DNA from: GCA-002694895 sp964436345
GTDB taxonomy: Bacteria > Chloroflexota > Dehalococcoidia > Lucifugimonadales > GCA-002694895
Length of the DNA: 6,397 nucleotides
Direction of reading: 5' to 3'
NCBI GenBank assembly: GCA_964436345.1
Contig: CAYTCC010000077.1
Location: forward strand, 1 to 6,397
Part shown: positions 1 through 5,805 of the stretch, piece by piece
How positions within the stretch are numbered: position 1 is the stretch's first letter
How the letters are laid out: every line of letters begins with the position of its first letter
Position numbers and translations under genes: made by a program
The notes under the pieces: generated by a model
Databases searched by the model: none
The model's input: only the letters and a program-made list of their open reading frames with translations
What the model was told of the DNA's origin: nothing

Positions 1-1
1 A

Positions 2-178
2 ATTATTTATTTTGGGGATAGTTTTACAGATTTAAATTCAGCAAAAATATCAGATGTAATATTTGCTACTGACAAATTGAAAAAATATTATAATAAAGAA
101 AGTATAGATCATTTTCCATTTGAAAATTATTTTGAAGTATTGGAAATATTTAAAAAACAAAATTTAACTAAATTTTGA
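2..178 (+). CDS. HAD-superfamily phosphatase, C-terminal fragment (MtnX / phosphoserine-phosphatase-like)
   Basis: An open frame enters from the left edge and ends at TGA 176-178, giving 58 residues of a C-terminus. The visible part begins IIYFGDSFTD, which matches HAD motif IV (GDxxxD, the Mg2+-binding acidic pair). It is followed by an Ala/Lys-Ile-Ser-Asp-Val-Ile-Phe-Ala stretch and a D-K-L-x-x-Y...PF-x-x-[FY] tail. That layout is typical of small class IB HAD phosphatases such as the MtnX-like (2-hydroxy-3-keto-5-methylthiopentenyl-1-phosphate phosphatase) group. The nucleophile motif DxDxT would lie outside the window. It is the only plus-strand gene seen and converges on the sugar operon, so it is not cotranscribed with it. 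Whether it dephosphorylates a sugar phosphate or another metabolite cannot be told from the fragment. The HAD assignment is fairly sure; the subfamily is tentative. Confidence 0.72.
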   Translation: MIYFGDSFTDLNSAKISDVIFATDKLKKYYNKESIDHFPFENYFEVLEIFKKQNLTKF

Positions 179-180
179 GT

Positions 181-239
181 CCCACAACTTTGATTTGGGG
201 TCTGATAATTCTTGGTTAAATAATTCAGTCCGATTTTTT
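181..239 (+). terminator. Possible terminator of the HAD gene (weak)
   Basis: Three bases after the HAD stop codon lies a small hairpin. CCC (181-183) pairs with GGG (198-200) and CAA (185-187) with TTG (195-197), with one bulged A and a 7-nt loop. A second weaker pairing is CTGA..ATT (202-210) with AAT-TCAG (222-228), followed by a six-T run at 234-239. Neither hairpin is a textbook intrinsic terminator, because the GC-containing stem is not directly followed by the T-run. The position between convergent stop codons is right for one. Confidence 0.3.
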
Positions 240-272
240 GTTATAAATATATAACTTATTCTTTTCGAATAA
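240..272. repeat. Two adjacent small inverted repeats between convergent genes
   Basis: Two perfect 6-bp inverted repeats stand next to each other. GTTATA (240-245) pairs with TATAAC (250-255) around a 4-nt loop. TTATTC (256-261) pairs with GAATAA (267-272) around a 5-nt loop. T-runs lie on both sides on the plus strand (234-239 and 275-279). They sit 16-48 bp beyond the operon's last stop codon, where they could act as a transcript-end or 3'-stabilising structure. Palindromes of this size arise often by chance in AT-rich DNA, so function is uncertain. Confidence 0.35.
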
Positions 273-287
273 TGTTTTTCGCTTGAA

Positions 288-1253
288 TTATAATTCATTG
301 TTTTTGTACCATTCTAGAGTTTGATTCAATCCTTCTAATAATGAATATTTTGGTTTGAAGTTTATGCATTTTCCAGCTTTAGAATTACTTATTTTTCTCG
401 TTTTAATTGTTTGAGGTTTAGTAATGTCATATTTAACTTTAGGGTAATAATTTTCTATTTTAAATAAATTGTTCAAAACATCATTTATGGAATAATTTTT
501 GCTTGAACTTAAATTTAAATCTAGATAATTATGGTTAGTATTAAATGAATTAATAACTCCGTCTATAAAGTCATCTATAAATATAAAATCTCGTTGATCT
601 TTTCCATCTCCCCAAATTTCAAAAGGAGTTTCTTTATTTACTACTCTTCTTATAAGAGAAGGAATCACATGAGATTCTTTGGGATCGAAATTATCATATG
701 GCCCGTAGATGTTTGACGGCCTTATTATGATTGATTTGAATCCATTTTTGATATTTTCTGAATATGTTTTTGCAAGTAATTCAGAGTATCTTTTCATCCA
801 TCCAACCGGGAAATATATATTAGGAGGATTACCTGACATTGATTCAGTTTCTGTCATTGAATAGTTTTTTTTGTCTGGATATACAACAGAACTACTAATA
901 AATAGTAATTTTTCAATATTATATTTATAGCAATTCTCAAAAATATAAGAATTCATAACAATATTCTGTGTCACTAAATCCATTGGGGAATTTACTATTA
1001 CAGATGCTCCACGGGTATAAGCTGCTGCTATGAAAACATAGTCAATGTTGTTCATTAATTTTTTATATATTTTTGGATCTGTTAAATCAGCTTTTATCCA
1101 CTCGATGTTGGAATCTGTTATTCTCGGTTTGTTATTTAAATAAGTTCCTTTGAGATTTGATGAATAATTAGTGAGTGTATTAATTAAATTTGATCCTATA
1201 AATCCACTACCCCCAAGGACTAATGTGTTTTTATTCTTTAATATTTGTTTCAT
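288..1253 (-). CDS. NAD(P)-dependent sugar epimerase/reductase, extended SDR family (paralogue 2)
   Basis: Predicted cytosolic Rossmann-fold enzyme of the NDP-sugar epimerase/reductase group, about 321 residues, normal for the family. The dinucleotide motif GGSGFIG lies near residue 14-20 from the ATG. An ISSSVVY segment supplies the active-site Ser, and RPSNIYGPYDNFDP and IWGDGKDQRDFIFIDD are substrate-domain signatures shared with GDP-fucose-synthase-like proteins. The usual YxxxK catalytic pair is altered: the Lys of GWMKR is present, but the position four before it is Val. ATG 1253-1251 is preferred because it starts just ahead of the first beta strand; a GTG nine bases upstream (1262) is in frame. 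Its start overlaps the end of the RmlC-like gene by 23 bp (32 bp with GTG). It is a diverged paralogue of the SDR at 1754-2755, sharing the WGDG-x-x-x-RDFI block and the YDI-[ST]-KP...WYKNN tail. It could be the C4-reductase of the pathway; the exact reaction is unknown. Confidence 0.88.
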   Translation of the reverse strand: MKQILKNKNTLVLGGSGFIGSNLINTLTNYSSNLKGTYLNNKPRITDSNIEWIKADLTDPKIYKKLMNNIDYVFIAAAYTRGASVIVNSPMDLVTQNIVMNSYIFENCYKYNIEKLLFISSSVVYPDKKNYSMTETESMSGNPPNIYFPVGWMKRYSELLAKTYSENIKNGFKSIIIRPSNIYGPYDNFDPKESHVIPSLIRRVVNKETPFEIWGDGKDQRDFIFIDDFIDGVINSFNTNHNYLDLNLSSSKNYSINDVLNNLFKIENYYPKVKYDITKPQTIKTRKISNSKAGKCINFKPKYSLLEGLNQTLEWYKNNEL

Positions 1254-1761
1254 TATTGTCACGCTCTGATAAGATAGGTTTGTCTGTGGGCCATTTAATG
1301 TTTAAAGATGGATCGTTCCATTTAATCGTAAATTGTTCTTTTCTGTTATATAAAGTTGATTGTTTATAATGAAAAATGGCTTTTGATGAAGTAATCAAAT
1401 GGCCGTTTCCAAAATTAGGTGGAATGAGTATTTGGAAAGGATTATTGGAGTCCATGCTAAAAGATATCCATTTTTTATATTCTTTGGAATTTATATCCCA
1501 ATTTACAACAACTAAATAGAATGTCCCATATAAACATGAAACTAATTTCCAGGTTTTATTATCTCCATGTATGCCTCTTAGAACATTTTTTTTTGACGTT
1601 GAAATATCGTCCTGAATAAATTTTGTATTTATTCCATTTTCAAAATAAATTGTTTCGTTATATGTTTCTATATATGATCCTCTGAAATCATTAAATATAG
1701 TTGGTGGTATAATTTTGACCACATTTTTCAGTTTTGTTTCTTCTATGATTAATTTAGTCAT
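1231..1761 (-). CDS. RmlC-like NDP-4-keto-sugar 3- and/or 5-epimerase (cupin)
   Basis: 176 residues, the usual length for dTDP-4-dehydrorhamnose 3,5-epimerase-type cupins, which epimerise C3 and/or C5 of 4-keto nucleotide sugars. Visible family signatures: NDFRGSYIETY (24-34), FIQDDISTSKKNVLRGIHG (48-66) with the likely catalytic His65, W-KLV with Lys72, the IPPNF segment (113-117), FHYKQS with Tyr132, the TIKWNDPSLNIKWP block (145-158), and a terminal LSERD with Asp168, a plausible His partner. One departure stands out: the usual GFAHGF loop reads NFGNGH (116-121), so the His is replaced by Asn and a His appears two residues later. It starts 8 bp inside the end of the upstream SDR and overlaps the downstream one, which implies coupled translation. 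Given the GDP-sugar-like dehydratase and heptose-type kinase in the operon, its substrate may be a GDP-4-keto-heptose rather than dTDP-4-keto-rhamnose. Family certain, substrate inferred. Confidence 0.9.
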   Translation of the reverse strand: MTKLIIEETKLKNVVKIIPPTIFNDFRGSYIETYNETIYFENGINTKFIQDDISTSKKNVLRGIHGDNKTWKLVSCLYGTFYLVVVNWDINSKEYKKWISFSMDSNNPFQILIPPNFGNGHLITSSKAIFHYKQSTLYNRKEQFTIKWNDPSLNIKWPTDKPILSERDNNETNIKE

Positions 1762-2755
1762 TGGTAAAATAATTTTGTTTTTTCAGATGATCAGATTTAT
1801 TATTTTTATACCAATCGATAGTTTCTTGTAAACCTGTTTTTAAATTTGTTTGTGGCAAAAACTTCAATTCTTTTTTTGCTTTAGTAATATCCATAATTCT
1901 TTTTGGAGCTCCTGAAGGTTTGCTTATATCGTATTCGTATTTGAAATCAAGAATTTGATTTAAAGTTTCAACAAGTTTTTTGATAGAAATCCCCTCTCCG
2001 CTACCCAGATTATAATAATTTGAATTTTTCCCATTTATCAATGCCAGTATAATTCCATATGCTACATCTTTGCTGTATATAAAATCTCTTATTGAAGAAC
2101 CATCTCCCCAAATTTTTACAGGATTATCTCCATTTAATATCTTGTTAATTAAAGATGGAATAACCATTGCATTATTTGGGTCAAAATTATCTCCGGGGCC
2201 ATATACATTGGCTGGCCTAACTATAGAAAACGAATTGGTTCCATATTGTTTATGGTAAGCTTTAATTTGTAATTCAGCCATTCTTTTAGCCCATCCAGGG
2301 TATGAATCCATTGGTGGTGTTATTTCAAATTCTTCCTTTTCTTTTAGGATTTCATTTATACTATATGCACCAATTGAACTTGTGAAAATGACTTTTTGAA
2401 TATTGTTTAATCTACAAGCTTCAAGAAAATTCGTATTCATCATCAACATAGGGGTAAAGAAACTAGCAGGTTTCTTATTAGTCACATCTACAGAGCCTTT
2501 GATACCCGCAGTATGTATTGCAAAATCAAATCCCTTTGTGATTTTTTGACAGAAACCAAAGTCAGTCAAATCACCATATATATAATTACAATCTTTGTTT
2601 AATTTTAAGTTGTCTAATGAAACTGATGTTACATTGCAATTTATTTTGGTAAGAATATCAATGATTTGCCTACCAATTAATCCTGTACCTCCTGTTACAA
2701 TGACTTTTTTATTCGATAATGATTCATTTAAATTTGTATTTTGTGAATTTATCAT
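1754..2755 (-). CDS. NAD(P)-dependent sugar epimerase/reductase, extended SDR family (paralogue 1)
   Basis: 333 residues, a predicted cytosolic Rossmann-fold NDP-sugar epimerase/reductase resembling GDP-L-fucose-synthase-like and WcaG-type proteins. Residues 22-28 (GGTGLIG) form the NAD(P)-binding loop after a 16-residue leader. HTAGIKG (81-87), TSSIGAY (125-131), VRPANVYGPGDNFDP (179-193) and IWGDGSSIRDFIYSKD (215-230) follow in the expected order. At the catalytic YxxxK position the sequence is YPGWAKRMAE: Lys157 is kept, but the residue four before it is Pro153, and the nearest Tyr is at 152. The start ATG overlaps the NUDIX stop in an ATGA junction, which fixes it well, and the 3' end overlaps the RmlC-like gene by 8 bp. 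Likely role: 4-keto reduction or epimerisation of the nucleotide sugar made by the upstream dehydratase. The family is clear; the reaction is not. Confidence 0.9.
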   Translation of the reverse strand: MINSQNTNLNESLSNKKVIVTGGTGLIGRQIIDILTKINCNVTSVSLDNLKLNKDCNYIYGDLTDFGFCQKITKGFDFAIHTAGIKGSVDVTNKKPASFFTPMLMMNTNFLEACRLNNIQKVIFTSSIGAYSINEILKEKEEFEITPPMDSYPGWAKRMAELQIKAYHKQYGTNSFSIVRPANVYGPGDNFDPNNAMVIPSLINKILNGDNPVKIWGDGSSIRDFIYSKDVAYGIILALINGKNSNYYNLGSGEGISIKKLVETLNQILDFKYEYDISKPSGAPKRIMDITKAKKELKFLPQTNLKTGLQETIDWYKNNKSDHLKKQNYFTND

Positions 2756-3261
2756 ATTTTTTTATTATGAATTAAATATTTAAGTATTAATCCTTGTCCT
2801 GATAATTGTACAAATTCGTCTCTCATCATTAAATCAAATAATTTATTTTGTGTTAGTTTTATAATTTCTGTATTTTTTTCTTTGGGAGGTGAATTTTTAA
2901 TTGCCTCTTTTGCCACGAAAAGATGTTGTATGGAATTAGTTCTGTTTATCATCAATCTGCCTATTCCTAAATATTGAAAATCATTTGATACGTATCCAGT
3001 TTCTTCAAACAATTCTCTTTTAGCAGCATCTATTGGTTTTTCATCTTCATCGATAAAACCTGCAGGTAATTCAATACTAAAATCATCTAAACTTTCGCGA
3101 TATTGTTTAATGATTATAAATTCATTATCAATGGTAACAGGCAGTATTACTGAGCTGTCTGGCATATTTATTGTAAAATAATTTTTTTTACTTTTAATAA
3201 AATGATTGTCTATGATTTGAAACCATTTGTTTTTATATACTGTCTTTTTTGATATTTTCAT
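2752..3261 (-). CDS. NUDIX hydrolase (ADP-ribose / GDP-mannose pyrophosphatase-like)
   Basis: 169 residues with a perfect NUDIX box, Gx5Ex7REUxEExGU, at residues 68-90 (Gly68, Glu74, Arg82-Glu83, Glu86-Glu87, Gly89). The Glu residues bind the metal that drives hydrolysis of nucleoside diphosphates linked to another moiety. Upstream, the IIKQYR strand (50-55) and the ELPAGF lead-in (64-69) are typical of the ADP-sugar pyrophosphatase branch, which includes NudK-type GDP-mannose hydrolases. It lies inside the operon, 20 bp after the kinase stop and joined by a 4-bp ATGA overlap to the following SDR, so it is probably made in proportion to the pathway enzymes. It may remove a dead-end NDP-sugar or cut the sugar nucleotide to release a sugar phosphate. 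ADP-ribose clearance is the alternative. The motif makes the family certain and the substrate open. Confidence 0.92.
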   Translation of the reverse strand: MKISKKTVYKNKWFQIIDNHFIKSKKNYFTINMPDSSVILPVTIDNEFIIIKQYRESLDDFSIELPAGFIDEDEKPIDAAKRELFEETGYVSNDFQYLGIGRLMINRTNSIQHLFVAKEAIKNSPPKEKNTEIIKLTQNKLFDLMMRDEFVQLSGQGLILKYLIHNKKI

Positions 3262-3281
3262 ATTTAATAATTAAATTAATT

Positions 3282-4262
3282 TCATAATATAATACTTCCT
3301 TGATTTTCAAATTTGAAAAACACTTCAACACAATTGGGTAGTTTTTGCCTCAGTATTTCTTTTTTTTCTTCGGGAATTACAAACATGATAAATCCTGCTC
3401 CCCCTGCCCCTAATATTTTCCCTCCATAGGCTCCGTTTTTTATACCTATATTATATATTTCATCAATTTCTGAGTTAGTGATATTGTTACCTAATGATTT
3501 TTTAATTTTCCAAGATTCGTGAAGTAATTTCCCAAATCCTGGCAAATCTTTGTTAGTTATTAGATTTATTCCGATATCAACATAACTTTCTAATTCTTTT
3601 AATAATTCGTACTTAGAATCAATATCTATTAGCATATCCGATACTACTTCTGATGAGTTTCTGCCTATCCTGGTACCTGAATAATAAATTGATATATTTG
3701 ATAATAGAAAGTTTTCGGTTTCTTTGTTGATATTTATTTTATTTACAACAATATTTCCATCTGTATTAAATATTATTTTATTAAAACCTCCATAAGAAGC
3801 AGCTATTTGATCTTGAGATCCTACAGATTCATTAAGGATATTTTGTTCTAATTCAATAGCTTTAAGTGCTAGTTGATGTTTTTCTATATGATTATTATTT
3901 AAATTAGATAAAGCATTGATCAATCCTACACTAAATGAAGAACTTGTTCCTATTCCTGTTCTTGCAGGCAAATCTCCGATGTGATAAATTTCTATCCCTT
4001 TATTATTGTCAAAATTCATGAATTTCAATCCTTCTCTGACAACTGGATGTAAAATATCATTGAAAGATTGTACATTTTCAATATAAGACCATACAATTTT
4101 ATGTCTTGTTTCTAGCAATTCTATAGAGAATTTGCTACTTATATAACAATATTTATCTATAGTAGATGAAAATACGGCCCCTCCATATTTTAAGTACCAT
4201 TCTGGATAATCAGTGCCGCCACCAAAAAAAGATATTCTATAAGGTGTTCTAGATGTTATCAT
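3282..4262 (-). CDS. GHMP-family sugar kinase, D-glycero-D-manno-heptose-7-phosphate kinase-like (HddA type)
   Basis: 326 residues with the three GHMP motifs in order. Motif 1 is PYRISFFGGGTDYP (7-20). Motif 2, the ATP phosphate-binding loop, is LPARTGIGTSSSFS (98-111). Motif 3 is GAYGGKILGAGGAGF (277-291). GSQDQIAASYGG (148-159) supplies the probable catalytic Asp151. The FGGGTD-x-P opening and YGGAVFSSTIDKY are characteristic of the HddA-like branch, which phosphorylates the C1 position of heptose 7-phosphate before nucleotide transfer; fucokinase-type relatives share parts of this pattern. The start ATG lies 14 bp inside the end of the dehydratase gene. In GDP-heptose pathways an isomerase, a C7 phosphatase and a guanylyltransferase would also be needed. 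None is complete in this window, so they would have to lie beyond the right edge or elsewhere. Family certain; heptose substrate likely but inferred. Confidence 0.88.
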   Translation of the reverse strand: MITSRTPYRISFFGGGTDYPEWYLKYGGAVFSSTIDKYCYISSKFSIELLETRHKIVWSYIENVQSFNDILHPVVREGLKFMNFDNNKGIEIYHIGDLPARTGIGTSSSFSVGLINALSNLNNNHIEKHQLALKAIELEQNILNESVGSQDQIAASYGGFNKIIFNTDGNIVVNKININKETENFLLSNISIYYSGTRIGRNSSEVVSDMLIDIDSKYELLKELESYVDIGINLITNKDLPGFGKLLHESWKIKKSLGNNITNSEIDEIYNIGIKNGAYGGKILGAGGAGFIMFVIPEEKKEILRQKLPNCVEVFFKFENQGSIIL

Positions 4263-5229
4263 TTGTTAATTTATTAATTTTATTTCTATGATAATTTAGT
4301 AAGTCGAGCAAAGTGGTTTTCCAATTTATTTTTGGTTGCCATTTTGTCAGATTGAAAAATTTATTTGTGTCTGGAATTTGCAAAGTAACATCTGATGGTC
4401 TAAGTAACTCTTTATCCACTTTATATTTAATTTCTTTGCTAGAGTATTCAATTAGTTTGTTTAGTATTTCTTCAATAGTAAGTGTTTTGCTTCCCCCGAT
4501 ATTGTAGACCTCTCCAGGTTTTGATTTTTCCATCATAATCCAGTAAGCTTTCACAGCATCTCTGACATCCATTATTGTTCTTATACTATTTAAGTTTCCA
4601 ACTTTGATGGGGTTTGACATAATTCCACTTTCAATCATGGCTATTTGTTTAGCAAACCAACTTTCTGCAAATACATCCCCTCTTCTAGGTCCAGTGTGTG
4701 TGAACATTCTGGTTCTTACTATATGCATATTGTATGAAAGAAAATATTGATAGCCCAGCATATCTTCTGCAACTTTAGACACTGCATATGGACTTGCAGG
4801 TCTAAATGGGTTAGTTTCCTTTATTGGAATTTCTTCTTTTTCAACTTGACCGTAAACTTCAGAGGAACTACAAATATGAATTTTTGGATTTATTTTACTT
4901 ATTCGAACAGATTCCAATAAATTTGATGTTCCAATTGCATTTATATTTAAAGTTTCTGCAGGAGATTTGAAACTGAACTGTACATATGATTGTGCAGCAA
5001 GATGAAATATGTAATCAGGTTTGATTTTATTCATTATATGAATAAGTGAACTTAAATCATTAAGGTCGGCAAGTTCAATATTGATTTTATCTTTTATTGT
5101 TTCAATATTATCCATAGGACTTCGCCATCTTGCAATCCCATGTAATTCAACGTCCTGATGGTTATTTAAAATATAATCGGCAAGATGGCTGCCGACATTT
5201 CCTGTTATACCTGTAATTAAAACTTTCAT
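4249..5229 (-). CDS. NDP-sugar 4,6-dehydratase-like SDR (GDP-mannose 4,6-dehydratase / RMD group)
   Basis: 326 residues of the extended SDR family. GITGNVGSH (7-15) binds the dinucleotide. CSSSEVYG (120-127) gives Ser and the dehydratase-type Glu124. SPYAVSKVAED (146-156) contains the intact Tyr148-xxx-Lys152. FTHTGPRRGD (176-185), VGNLNSIRTIMDVRDAVKAY (210-229), GEVYNIGG (239-246) and the RPSDV (277-281) end block closely follow GDP-mannose 4,6-dehydratases and the related GDP-4-keto-6-deoxymannose reductases. The Ser-Glu pair and HTGPRR favour a dehydratase, giving a 4-keto-6-deoxy GDP-sugar; the length (GMDs are usually somewhat longer) leaves the reductase reading possible. It is the only SDR in the operon with the complete catalytic triad, so it is the best candidate for the committing step. 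It follows the E1-beta-like gene by 39 bp and overlaps the kinase by 14 bp. No clear Shine-Dalgarno precedes its ATG. Confidence 0.85.
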   Translation of the reverse strand: MKVLITGITGNVGSHLADYILNNHQDVELHGIARWRSPMDNIETIKDKINIELADLNDLSSLIHIMNKIKPDYIFHLAAQSYVQFSFKSPAETLNINAIGTSNLLESVRISKINPKIHICSSSEVYGQVEKEEIPIKETNPFRPASPYAVSKVAEDMLGYQYFLSYNMHIVRTRMFTHTGPRRGDVFAESWFAKQIAMIESGIMSNPIKVGNLNSIRTIMDVRDAVKAYWIMMEKSKPGEVYNIGGSKTLTIEEILNKLIEYSSKEIKYKVDKELLRPSDVTLQIPDTNKFFNLTKWQPKINWKTTLLDLLNYHRNKINKLTNDNI

Positions 5230-5268
5230 TACTTTACTGTACTATGTTAATAAGTTAAGTGGATAGGT

Positions 5269-5805
5269 TTATTTTTCATTATAATAATCTCCATGCTCAA
5301 TAATTAATGAAGATTTAGAATCTTTTCTTTGATATGCATTTTTAAAAGCAGGCAAAATTTCTTCGGGGTCGTTTAGCATTATCACATCTATTTCTGTACA
5401 TATTTGCTTGAATATTTTTGTGTAGTCTTGAGTATGTTGGACTCCGCCATTTAGTGGGTGTTTTGATCCAATTGAAGTTCTGATTATTACTCTTGGTTTC
5501 ATTTTGTCATTAGACATATATCTTATTTTATCTAAATGATTAATTAATTGGTTACATGCTAATATTAAAAAATCAAATCTAGGATAACAAGTGATTGGGA
5601 CATATCCTTCTAATGCTAACCCAATTGATAATCCCATTTGCAAATCTTCAAAAACTGGCATTTCAATTTTCTTTTTATTTTTTATTGTTTTAAGAGTATT
5701 GAAGATAGAATTACCACTATATTTTACTGATTGACCTATAAATAATGTGTCATCTTTATCTGAGAGCCATTCCATTGATTTGATTAAACTATCTAAGTAC
5801 TTCAT
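5269..5805 (-). CDS. E1-beta-like ThDP enzyme subunit, pyrimidine-binding domain only
   Basis: 178 residues, about half a normal 2-oxoacid dehydrogenase E1-beta (around 325). It holds only the N-terminal pyrimidine-binding domain. EMPVFEDLQMGLSIGLALEG (48-67) carries Glu53, the conserved acid that activates the ThDP aminopyrimidine. LACNQLINHLDKIRY (82-96), RVIIRTSIG (105-113) and a late LIIEHGDYY (167-175) match the family. The transketolase C-terminal domain, which in pyruvate dehydrogenase helps dock E2, is absent. There is no room for it, since the next gene starts 39 bp on, so this looks like a natural short form rather than a truncation. ATG 5805-5803 shares one base with the E1-alpha stop (TAATG), the tightest coupling in the window and a sign of fixed stoichiometry. 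A TTG at 5820 is an unlikely alternative start. Predicted to pair with the E1-alpha-like protein; the carbon donor and acceptor are unknown. Confidence 0.85.
   Translation of the reverse strand: MKYLDSLIKSMEWLSDKDDTLFIGQSVKYSGNSIFNTLKTIKNKKKIEMPVFEDLQMGLSIGLALEGYVPITCYPRFDFLILACNQLINHLDKIRYMSNDKMKPRVIIRTSIGSKHPLNGGVQHTQDYTKIFKQICTEIDVIMLNDPEEILPAFKNAYQRKDSKSSLIIEHGDYYNEK

Noticed and set aside
1231..1761. Standard dTDP-rhamnose operon (rmlABCD)
   Set aside because: No RmlA or RmlB is present, the RmlC-like protein has an altered loop, and the dehydratase resembles the GDP-mannose rather than the dTDP-glucose type.
2070..2258. 62-codon plus-strand open frame inside the SDR gene
   Set aside because: It lies fully antisense to a well-supported gene with strong motifs and has no recognisable domain.
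2595..2783. 62-codon plus-strand open frame across the SDR/NUDIX junction
   Set aside because: Antisense to two supported genes; its hydrophobic appearance reflects the complementary codons of the SDR N-terminus, not a protein.
4313..4507. 64-codon plus-strand open frame inside the dehydratase gene
   Set aside because: Antisense shadow of the dehydratase C-terminal region, with no independent evidence.
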